From: UBA7692 sp964650845 | GTDB taxonomy: Bacteria > Bacteroidota > Bacteroidia > Chitinophagales > LD1 | Assembly: GCA_964650845.1 (NCBI GenBank) | Contig: CAZYXR010000006.1 | Location: 1-64,000, forward strand | Direction: 5' to 3' | DNA: 64,000 bases | Part shown: piece by piece, positions 18,232 to 26,168 of the stretch | How positions within the stretch are numbered: position 1 is the stretch's first letter | How the letters are laid out: each line of letters begins with the position of its first letter | Notes under the pieces: model-generated | Seen by the model: only the letters and a program-made list of their open reading frames with translations | The model's database searches: none | What the model was told of the DNA's origin: nothing | Position numbers and translations under genes: made by a program

Positions 18232-21200
18232 TTATCCTATCAACTCAACTCCGCTTTCTTGTTGAACAGCTTTTTTCTCCACCTTTTCTATATCCTCTTT
18301 TGCAGCAACAAATAGATTTTCAAATCTGCGCAAACCTGTTCCTGCCGGAATACGGTGACCAACAATTACGTTCTCTTTCAAACCTTCCAAGTAATCTTCG
18401 CGAGCAGCAATAGATGAAGTACTTAATACTTTAGTTGTTTCTTGGAACGAAGCTGCCGAAATCCATGAACCGGTGCTTAATGATGCACGGGTAATACCTT
18501 GCAGCTTAGGATATGCAGTAGCCGGAATCGCCTCGCGGAACTCAACCAATGCCTTATCTGTACGTTTCAAAATAGAATTCTCTTCACGAATTTTACGAAG
18601 CGTAACAATCTGTCCGGCTTTCAAGTTTTGCGAATCGCCAGCCTCGGTTATTACTTTCTTATCAAACATTTCATCGTTCACATTCAGCAATTCAAACTTC
18701 TGAACGCTATCGCCTTCAAGTAATTTAGTATCACCCGGGTCTTCAATAATCATTTTGCTCATCATCTGGCGAACAATTACTTCAACGTGTTTATCGTTGA
18801 TTTTGATACCCTGCAAGCGATACACCTCTTGAATTTCATTTACCAAATACTCTTGTACAGCAAAAGGTCCTTTGATGCTAAGAATATCGGATGGCGTAAT
18901 AGCACCGTCTGAAAGTGCTGTTCCGGCACGAACAAAGTCTTGCTCTTGTACCAAAATCTGTTTAGAAAGCGGCACTAAGTATTTTGCAATTTCCCCTTCG
19001 CGGCTTTCAACAATTACTTCGCGGTTACCACGTTTTATACCTCCAAAACGAACGACACCGTCAATTTCTGCTACAGCCGCAGGGTTACTTGGGTTACGCG
19101 CCTCAAACAACTCTGTTACACGTGGCAAACCACCCGTGATGTCTTTTACTTTACCCATCACACGAGGGATTTTTGCAATAATTTGACCAGGTTTTAAGGC
19201 TCCGCCATTATCAATAGAAATGTGCGCACCTACCGGTAAGCTATAGTTTTTCCACTCTTTACCGCTTTCAACCACAAGTGTCGGAGCCTTAGTTTTATCT
19301 TTTGACTCTATTACAACTTTTTCTTTGTGGCCGGTTTGCTCGTCCATCTCTTCGCGGTAAGTGATGTTCTCAATGATATTTTCAAATCGAACTTTACCAC
19401 TTACTTCCGATACGATAACGTTGTTGTATGGATCCCATTTACAAATCACATCGCCTTTACTGATTTTTTTGCCGTCTTGAGCAAAAATGAATGAACCATA
19501 AGGAATGTGAGCAGTTAATAAAACTTTATCGCTATCGGCTTTCACAATACGCATTTCACCGGTACGACCAATAACAACGTTTTGTTTTTCGCCATTTTCG
19601 TCAGCGGTAGCAATTGTACGCACACCATCTAACTGAAGAATACCATCAAACTTAGCAACCAATTGCGATTCGGTTGTGCCCACGCTCGCAATACCACCCA
19701 CGTGGAAGGTACGAAGTGTAAGCTGTGTTCCCGGCTCACCAATCGATTGTGCTGCAATAATACCAACGGCATCGCCTTCTTCGGCTGTGCGGTTAGTAGC
19801 AAGGTTTCTGCCGTAGCATTTTACACAAACACCTTTGCGCGATTCGCACGTAAGTACCGAACGAATTTCAACTGTTTCAATACCAGATGCTTCTACAGCT
19901 TTCGCCAATGTTTCGGTAATATTCTCGCCTGCTGCAATAATCAATTCATCCGTTTCGGGATGTGTAATATCGTTTAATGAAGCACGACCTAAAATTCTGT
20001 CGCTCAAAGATTCTACAATCTCATCACCATTTTTGATAGCGCTTTGTGCAATACCGCGCAATGTGCCACAATCTGTTTCAGAAATAACAACATCTTGCGC
20101 CACATCTACCAATCTTCTTGTAAGGTAACCCGCATCGGCAGTTTTCAAAGCCGTATCAGAAAGACCTTTACGCGCACCGTGTGTTGATACAAAGTACTCT
20201 AATACCGACAAACCTTCTTTAAAGTTCGCAAGAATTGGATTTTCGATTACCTCAGAACCCGAAGAACCGGCTTTACGTGGTTTTGCCATCAAACCTCTCA
20301 TTCCTGAAAGCTGTTTGATTTGTTGTTTAGAACCCCTTGCACCCGAATCCAACNNNNNNNNNNTCAATTGCGTGTCGGTTAATGTCCAAATATCTACCAC
20401 TTGGTTGAAACGCTCCTTATCGGTAATGAATCCCATTTGGTAGCTTTCTGTCAATTCATCAATTTTGGTTTGAGCCTGTGCAATGTATTTGGTTTTTTCT
20501 TCTGGAACCAACACATCGCCAAGATTGAAACTCAAGCCACCTTTGAATGAATAGTAGAAGCCCATTCTCTTGATATCATCCAAGAATTTTGCTGTTGTCG
20601 GGATGTTGGTTTGAGCCAAAATATCACCGATTACATTTTTCAATTCTTTTTTACCTAACAACTTGTTTACGTAGCCTACACTTGCAGGAACAGCTTGATT
20701 CAATAAGATTCTACCTAAAGTAGTTTCAATTACTTTCTTTTTAAGCTGCCCGTTTTCTTTAACATTGGCAAGGCACTTCACAATTGCATGTAGTTCTACA
20801 CGACCTTCGTTAAAAGCAATAACCGCTTCTTCGGCACCATAGAATGTTAAGCCTTGTCCTTTTACCGGCTCCTCTTTTGTGCTTTGTTTCGACTTGGTCA
20901 TGTAATATAGACCAAGCACCATGTCTTGCGATGGAAGCGTAATTGGAGTACCGTTTTGTGGATTCAAGATATTGTGAGAAGCCAACATTAACATTTGAGC
21001 TTCTAACACCGCAGCATTGCCCAGTGGAACGTGAACAGCCATTTGGTCACCGTCAAAGTCTGCGTTGAACGCTGTACAAACCAAGGGATGCAGTTGAATT
21101 GCTTTACCTTCAATCAACTTAGGCAAAAATGCCTGAATAGACAAGCGGTGAAGTGTAGGAGCACGATTCAATAGAACCGGATGACCTTTCAATACATTTT

Positions 21201-22515
21201 CAAGAATATCCCAAATTATCGGCTCTTTTTTATCTACTAATTTCTTAGCGCTTTTCACCGTTTTTACAATACCTCTTTCAATCAATTTGCGAATAACAAA
21301 TGGTTTGAAAAGCTCGGCTGCCATATCTTTTGGCAAGCCACATTCATGCAATTTCAATTCAGGACCTACAACGATTACCGAACGGCCTGAGTAATCAACC
21401 CTTTTACCCAACAAGTTTTGACGGAAACGACCTTGCTTTCCTTTCAATACATCGCTTAACGATTTTAATTGGCGACCACCTTCGGCTTTAACGGCATTAG
21501 ATTTACGCGAGTTATCGAACAACGAATCAATCGCTTCTTGCAACATACGCTTCTCGTTGCGCAATATTACTTCTGGTGCTTTTATTTCTATCAATCGTTT
21601 CAAACGATTGTTACGAATGATTACTCTGCGATATAAGTCGTTCAAATCTGAAGATGCAAAACGACCACCATCCAATGGCACCAAGGGGCGCAACTCTGGT
21701 GGAATAACAGGTAAATGCTGAACCACCATCCACTCGGGGCGATTCTCAACATGCCCATTGGCATCGCGGAAAGCTTCAACAACACTCAAGCGTTTTAAAG
21801 CTTCACTTTTACGCTGGCGCGAAGTTTCGTTGGCTGCTGCATGACGCAACTCGTAGCTTAGCTCATCTAAGTTAATTCGAGTCAATAGTTCTTTGATGGC
21901 TTCAGCGCCCATTCTGGCTACCAATTTGTTAGGGTCGGTATCCTCTAACAAATGATTTCCCTTAAGAATTTCATTGTCGAAAGCCGACATGTATTCTTCT
22001 TCAGTAAGCAAATCTAAATAAGCAAGATTGCGTTCTTCTTCGCCTTTTTCTGTCTGCAAAGTAACACCTTCGGCTGCTTTGCCGGGTTGTATTACAACAT
22101 AACGCTCGTAATAAATAATGCTTTCTAATTTCTTAGAACTCATACCGAGCAAGTAACCAATTTTGTTTGGCAAACTTTTGAAATACCAAATGTGTACAAT
22201 TGGCACTGTCAATTTAATATGCCCCATGCGCTCTCTGCGCACTTTCTTTTCGGTAACTTCTACACCGCAACGGTCGCAAACTATGCCTTTATAACGGATA
22301 CGCTTGTACTTACCGCAGTAACACTCATAATCTTTGGTTGGACCAAAAACACGCTCACAAAACAAACCTTCCATTTCGGGCTTGTAAGTTCTGTAATTGA
22401 TAGTTTCCGGTTTTTTAATTTCACCGTGGCTGCGATCCAAAATAGAATCGGGACTTGCCAACATAATGGTGATTTTTGAAAAGTTTGAATTAGGGCGATT
22501 GTCTTTCTTAGCCAT
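18232..22515 (-). CDS. rpoC: RNA polymerase subunit beta-prime, with an assembly gap
   Basis: The product is the beta-prime subunit, ~1427 residues as drawn. Visible landmarks are the N-terminal zinc site (CYCGKYKRIRY...CDRCGV), the catalytic magnesium loop NADFDGDQMAVHVP, the trigger-loop region, and the second zinc site (CESRKGVCVKCYGRN). A 10-N run at 20354-20363 interrupts it between WTLTDTQL and LDSGARGSKQQ. From memory of homologues about 20 residues (containing a QGFNSVYMM-like stretch) belong there, so the real gap is probably longer than 10 and must be 1 modulo 3 if the gene is intact. Unusually, rpoB is not upstream; a PorE-like gene is. rpoC has its own promoter (22647-22676). Confidence 0.97.
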   Translation of the reverse strand: MAKKDNRPNSNFSKITIMLASPDSILDRSHGEIKKPETINYRTYKPEMEGLFCERVFGPTKDYECYCGKYKRIRYKGIVCDRCGVEVTEKKVRRERMGHIKLTVPIVHIWYFKSLPNKIGYLLGMSSKKLESIIYYERYVVIQPGKAAEGVTLQTEKGEEERNLAYLDLLTEEEYMSAFDNEILKGNHLLEDTDPNKLVARMGAEAIKELLTRINLDELSYELRHAAANETSRQRKSEALKRLSVVEAFRDANGHVENRPEWMVVQHLPVIPPELRPLVPLDGGRFASSDLNDLYRRVIIRNNRLKRLIEIKAPEVILRNEKRMLQEAIDSLFDNSRKSNAVKAEGGRQLKSLSDVLKGKQGRFRQNLLGKRVDYSGRSVIVVGPELKLHECGLPKDMAAELFKPFVIRKLIERGIVKTVKSAKKLVDKKEPIIWDILENVLKGHPVLLNRAPTLHRLSIQAFLPKLIEGKAIQLHPLVCTAFNADFDGDQMAVHVPLGNAAVLEAQMLMLASHNILNPQNGTPITLPSQDMVLGLYYMTKSKQSTKEEPVKGQGLTFYGAEEAVIAFNEGRVELHAIVKCLANVKENGQLKKKVIETTLGRILLNQAVPASVGYVNKLLGKKELKNVIGDILAQTNIPTTAKFLDDIKRMGFYYSFKGGLSFNLGDVLVPEEKTKYIAQAQTKIDELTESYQMGFITDKERFNQVVDIWTLTDTQLXXXXLDSGARGSKQQIKQLSGMRGLMAKPRKAGSSGSEVIENPILANFKEGLSVLEYFVSTHGARKGLSDTALKTADAGYLTRRLVDVAQDVVISETDCGTLRGIAQSAIKNGDEIVESLSDRILGRASLNDITHPETDELIIAAGENITETLAKAVEASGIETVEIRSVLTCESRKGVCVKCYGRNLATNRTAEEGDAVGIIAAQSIGEPGTQLTLRTFHVGGIASVGTTESQLVAKFDGILQLDGVRTIATADENGEKQNVVIGRTGEMRIVKADSDKVLLTAHIPYGSFIFAQDGKKISKGDVICKWDPYNNVIVSEVSGKVRFENIIENITYREEMDEQTGHKEKVVIESKDKTKAPTLVVESGKEWKNYSLPVGAHISIDNGGALKPGQIIAKIPRVMGKVKDITGGLPRVTELFEARNPSNPAAVAEIDGVVRFGGIKRGNREVIVESREGEIAKYLVPLSKQILVQEQDFVRAGTALSDGAITPSDILSIKGPFAVQEYLVNEIQEVYRLQGIKINDKHVEVIVRQMMSKMIIEDPGDTKLLEGDSVQKFELLNVNDEMFDKKVITEAGDSQNLKAGQIVTLRKIREENSILKRTDKALVEFREAIPATAYPKLQGITRASLSTGSWISAASFQETTKVLSTSSIAAREDYLEGLKENVIVGHRIPAGTGLRRFENLFVAAKEDIEKVEKKAVQQESGVELIG
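20354..20363. other. Assembly gap (10 N) inside rpoC
   Basis: The run of exactly 10 N is a fixed-size placeholder, as at 38003 and 48757. The flanking rpoC frame is kept, but family comparison suggests that more than three codons are missing. Confidence 0.9.
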
Positions 22516-22646
22516 GTAAATACATTATAAGTTTGAACATTTACCTCTTGCAGCAAAAAAGCAAACACAACGGCAAACGCTTACCACATAAAGGTTTGCG
22601 CTGCAAAAACGATGAAAATTTGCCCACTTTCTGCAAAAAAGGAACG

Positions 22647-22676
22647 CAAAGATAGCCGATAACACCAAAAAAGCAA
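22647..22676 (-). promoter_or_regulatory. Promoter of rpoC
   Basis: On the minus strand TTG (22674-22676), a 19-base spacer and TATCTTTG (22647-22654) match the Bacteroidetes consensus. It lies downstream of the terminator at 22787-22814, so rpoC should be transcribed separately from the PorE-like gene. Confidence 0.7.
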
Positions 22677-22786
22677 GTATGGCATTAAAATTGTGGTGTT
22701 CGACACAATCCCAAAAAATACAAAATCGGATTTACACTTTCAGAAAATAACGCAAAAGGGAAATTGAACAGAATGTAAAACAAAAA

Positions 22787-22814
22787 AGGGCTGTTTTTGC
22801 TACAAAACAACCCT
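22787..22814 (-). terminator. Terminator of the T9SS module operon
   Basis: On the minus strand AGGGTTG and CAGCCCT pair (one G-T pair) around a 14-base loop, followed by TTTTTTG. It ends the adhesin-PorP-PorE-like transcript. Confidence 0.75.
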
Positions 22815-22838
22815 CTTTACTTATCGTTTAAAAATTCA

Positions 22839-25154
22839 TTACTTCAGTTTCAAGATTTTGAACTCCGTTCTACGGTTTGCTTGATGTTGTGCATTGGTAC
22901 ACTGCACACCATTCGAGCATTTATTTTTAAGGCGGGTTTCGCCATAACCTACTGCCAACAAGCGTTTTACATCTATTCCTTTATCACGCAAAAACTCAAC
23001 ACATGAATTTGCTCTGCGGGCAGAAAGAATCAAGTTGTATTGGTCGCTGGCGCGGCTATCGGTATGCGAGCTCAACTCAATTTCCATATTTGGATATTGA
23101 TTCATCAACTTCACCAAGTTGTTCAACTCTTTTGCCGCCTCTGGACGAATATTCCATTTATCTAAATCATAGTAGATATTTTCCAAATTAACTGTCAAGC
23201 CTTCGCGCAAAACATCTAATGTTAATTCAACCAACTTAGTTGTTCCTGGTTTTTCGCCTTTGGTGCTGATAGTTTTAGTAGCAGTGCTGTAACCTTGTTT
23301 AGATGCAGTAATGTGGTACTCTTTATTTGGCTCTATCACAAATTTGCATTTGCAATCGTCTGTAGTTACACAAGTAGATTTAGCACCAGTAGATTTATCT
23401 TCAACCTCAACTTCTGCACCGCCCAAATTTCCTTTGTTGCGTTCTTTAGTACAAACAACTAATGTAACTCCATCTTTAGGATCTACTGCTTTCAAACCAT
23501 TCAAATTTTGTACTGGAGCAAGAGCCACTGGCGTATCCTTTTTAGCAGGAGTAAGCGGAATGGTAAATGATGGATTAGTCAATTTTACGCTAATGGTAGC
23601 AGAGTTGTTTTCATATCCCGACTTTGACGCTTCAAACAAATACTCTTTTCCTGGGTCGGCTGTATGGCAAAATCCACCTTTACTGTCGGTATTTTTAGAT
23701 GCAACAGTTTTGTCCACCAGCTTCATTTTCACTTCTGCACCTTCTATTGGCAAATTGGTTTCTGCATCTACCACTGTACCACAAATCTTAACACCAAATC
23801 GTGTGAACTTATAAATATCATCATCGCCTGCACCGCCTGCACGGTTAGAAACCAAGTAGCCAGCTTTGCCAGTATTATCTAATATGTAATTAAAATCATC
23901 CCCAGGGCTGTTTACCGGAGCGCCAAGGTTAGTAACGTTTCCCCATTCGCCATTGGCATACAATGAAGAGTAAACATCCAATCCACCCAAACCCAATCTT
24001 GCATCGGTAGCAAAATACAAGGTTCCATCATCTGCAATATGCGGAAACACCTCGCGCCCTGGTGTGTTTACATTTTTGCCCAAGTTTACTGGCGGTCCCC
24101 ATGTTTCACCTTCTTTATAACTTACATACACATCTGTTTCGCCATAACCACCTGGCATATCGCTTACAAAATACAAGCGTTTACCATCTTTAGAAAGTGT
24201 AGGATGCGCTACTGAATATTCGCTACTGTTCAAGGGTAACTCTGTTGGCTTTGCAAACTTAGCAGCCGCAGAATCGAATTTGGCACTATATAATTTCAAT
24301 TTTACAATTCGGTCTTTGCTCTTTCCTGTTTTTTTCAAATAGTTGTTTCGAGTAAAAATCATTTCACTAAAATCTTTCGTGAATGTTACAGGCCCTTCGT
24401 GATACTTAGAGTTGATAACTTTTTTCTTAGAAAGCAATCCAACCTTACCGTTTTCCGAAGAATACAAATCGTAATACTTATGCTCTGTCCAGCTATCTGT
24501 TCGACCTACAAAAGCACTTTTGCCTTTATTGCTCGAAAAAATAATTCCGTTGTTGCGGTAATATGAAACTCCAAAATCGGAAGCATCGCTGTTGTCGCCT
24601 TTTGAGTTTTCTACTTTGTGTGTGCCGTTATCTTTTGCAAGTTCTTCCATGCGGCTTAATCCACTGGCTAACTCTGATGCACGAAAATCGCTCGGATTTA
24701 AAAGTGCGTAGTTATTAAACTGTTCAGCCGCTTCTTTATATTTTCCTGCTGCACGAAGACTAAGACCATACAACAAAATATTATTTGCTTTTGCGCTTGG
24801 CATAGTTGCTAATTCTTGCAACACAGGCTCGGCACTGGTGTAGTCGTTCAACATCAAGTATGTACGCACCAACTTTTCTTTAGCTTCAATACTGCTTGGA
24901 TCTTTTTTAATTGCTGCTTTATACTCGGCAATGGCATCAACAAAAGCAAAGCGCTTAAACAATCTATCGCCATACTGCAAGGCTGCATTGGCAACAGGTG
25001 AAGAAGATTTCGCTGTTTGAGTGGTTGCCGCTGAAACTGGCGCTGGCGCAGCAACTGCGTTACTTTTTGCTTTCGACTTACTTGAAGTTTGAGCTTGCAG
25101 GGCAACACTCAATATCATTACCGCAAAAAGTGTAAGTGCAAATATTCTTTTCAT
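22839..25154 (-). CDS. PorE-like protein: TPR, beta-propeller, regulatory-like and OmpA domains
   Basis: The ~771-residue protein has a signal peptide ending LQAQ, TPR-like helices (about residues 55-165), WD40-like propeller blades (about 180-450, with repeats such as HPTLSKDGKRLYFVSDMPGG and DVYVS), two carboxypeptidase-regulatory-like domains (about 450-640), and a C-terminal OmpA domain with peptidoglycan-binding residues in SSHTDSRASDQYN and SARRA. This domain order is that of PorE, which tethers the T9SS to peptidoglycan; PorE of Porphyromonas is a lipoprotein, whereas no lipobox is seen here. It is the last gene of an operon with PorP/SprF and a type B adhesin. The ATG at 25154 was chosen over a GTG one codon earlier. 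Confidence 0.85.
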   Translation of the reverse strand: MKRIFALTLFAVMILSVALQAQTSSKSKAKSNAVAAPAPVSAATTQTAKSSSPVANAALQYGDRLFKRFAFVDAIAEYKAAIKKDPSSIEAKEKLVRTYLMLNDYTSAEPVLQELATMPSAKANNILLYGLSLRAAGKYKEAAEQFNNYALLNPSDFRASELASGLSRMEELAKDNGTHKVENSKGDNSDASDFGVSYYRNNGIIFSSNKGKSAFVGRTDSWTEHKYYDLYSSENGKVGLLSKKKVINSKYHEGPVTFTKDFSEMIFTRNNYLKKTGKSKDRIVKLKLYSAKFDSAAAKFAKPTELPLNSSEYSVAHPTLSKDGKRLYFVSDMPGGYGETDVYVSYKEGETWGPPVNLGKNVNTPGREVFPHIADDGTLYFATDARLGLGGLDVYSSLYANGEWGNVTNLGAPVNSPGDDFNYILDNTGKAGYLVSNRAGGAGDDDIYKFTRFGVKICGTVVDAETNLPIEGAEVKMKLVDKTVASKNTDSKGGFCHTADPGKEYLFEASKSGYENNSATISVKLTNPSFTIPLTPAKKDTPVALAPVQNLNGLKAVDPKDGVTLVVCTKERNKGNLGGAEVEVEDKSTGAKSTCVTTDDCKCKFVIEPNKEYHITASKQGYSTATKTISTKGEKPGTTKLVELTLDVLREGLTVNLENIYYDLDKWNIRPEAAKELNNLVKLMNQYPNMEIELSSHTDSRASDQYNLILSARRANSCVEFLRDKGIDVKRLLAVGYGETRLKNKCSNGVQCTNAQHQANRRTEFKILKLK

Positions 25155-25189
25155 CACTTTTGTATGTTAGGTTTGGTCTGCTTAAAAAA

Positions 25190-26134
25190 TTAGAAGTATC
25201 GAACAGAGCGTGGATTTACAACGCGTTTGCCTTTAAAATCAAAATCATATCCAAGCATCACTTCGTGAGTGCCTGTAGTGTGTGGCGAAAGTTTTGAAAC
25301 AGTTAAATCATAAGCATAACCTATACGCAACTGGCGGGTAATATTTACTGCTGCCATAAAGCTGTATGAGTCTTGCAAACGATAGCCTGCACCAATCCAT
25401 ACTCTATCAACAAAAATAAAGGCTACGTTAAAATCAAAATCAATTGGCGCGTATTTAGGAACATACTTCATTAAAATACTTGGCATGAATTTTACTTTTC
25501 TACCAAGGTTGAAAACATAACCTACAGTTGCGTTTAAATGGGTGTATCTGCGAGCAGCACTTGCGCCTGTATCATAAATTTTAAACTTGCTACCCAAACC
25601 GCTTTGCAATAAATTAGGTACAGCTACACCTACCCAAAATTTTTCGCTGTAAACATAAATACCGGCCGAAACATTTGGCAACCAAAGGCTAAGGTTATTG
25701 CCTGCAAAACTTGGATCATTACTTGTTTGAGTCTTAACATCATTCAGGTTAGCATTGTAGTTGGTAAACCCGGCACCAATACCAAAAGACATTTTCACTT
25801 TTTTCTTTTTGCCCAATGGTACACGGTAAGCAAAATCCAACATCAGATTATTGGTGTTAGCCACCCCCAAGCGGTCGTGCGTGTAAATCAATCCCAACGC
25901 TATGTTGTTGTTGCGCAATGGAGAGTGCACAGCAACAGATGCCGAACGCGGAGCTTTTGGCACATTCACCCATTGGTGTCGGTAAATTGCCGTAGTGCTT
26001 ATCACTTCGCGGCTGCCTGCATAAGCAGGGTTTAGATACAATCCGTTGAAACGGTACATTGTGTATTCTGCATCTTGCTGAGCATTTGCTGCAAAAACCA
26101 TTGCAAGAGCTAATAGCGTCAATATTCTTTTCAT
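25190..26134 (-). CDS. PorP/SprF family T9SS outer-membrane protein
   Basis: This 314-residue protein has a signal peptide ending ANAQ, then the family opening QDAEYTMYRFNGLYLNPAYA and alternating strands to a C-terminal aromatic residue, consistent with a small outer-membrane barrel. PorP/SprF proteins act with T9SS cargo that carries type B tails, helping export and holding it at the surface. The gene lies directly downstream of such a cargo gene and upstream of the PorE-like gene, which supports that pairing. Confidence 0.92.
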   Translation of the reverse strand: MKRILTLLALAMVFAANAQQDAEYTMYRFNGLYLNPAYAGSREVISTTAIYRHQWVNVPKAPRSASVAVHSPLRNNNIALGLIYTHDRLGVANTNNLMLDFAYRVPLGKKKKVKMSFGIGAGFTNYNANLNDVKTQTSNDPSFAGNNLSLWLPNVSAGIYVYSEKFWVGVAVPNLLQSGLGSKFKIYDTGASAARRYTHLNATVGYVFNLGRKVKFMPSILMKYVPKYAPIDFDFNVAFIFVDRVWIGAGYRLQDSYSFMAAVNITRQLRIGYAYDLTVSKLSPHTTGTHEVMLGYDFDFKGKRVVNPRSVRYF

Positions 26135-26168
26135 ATTTTGAAGAATGAATTGAGTGTTATAAATTTTC

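Larger units (their letters stand above)
22516..22838 (-). other. rpoC leader and preceding terminator region
   Basis: This 323-base stretch holds the rpoC promoter and the terminator of the PorE-like gene, both annotated separately. About 125 bases of leader lie between the predicted transcription start near 22640 and the rpoC ATG. It contains one weak 6-bp hairpin (GCAAAC/GTTTGC near 22572-22602). I see no ribosomal protein or rpoB fragment. Confidence 0.6.
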
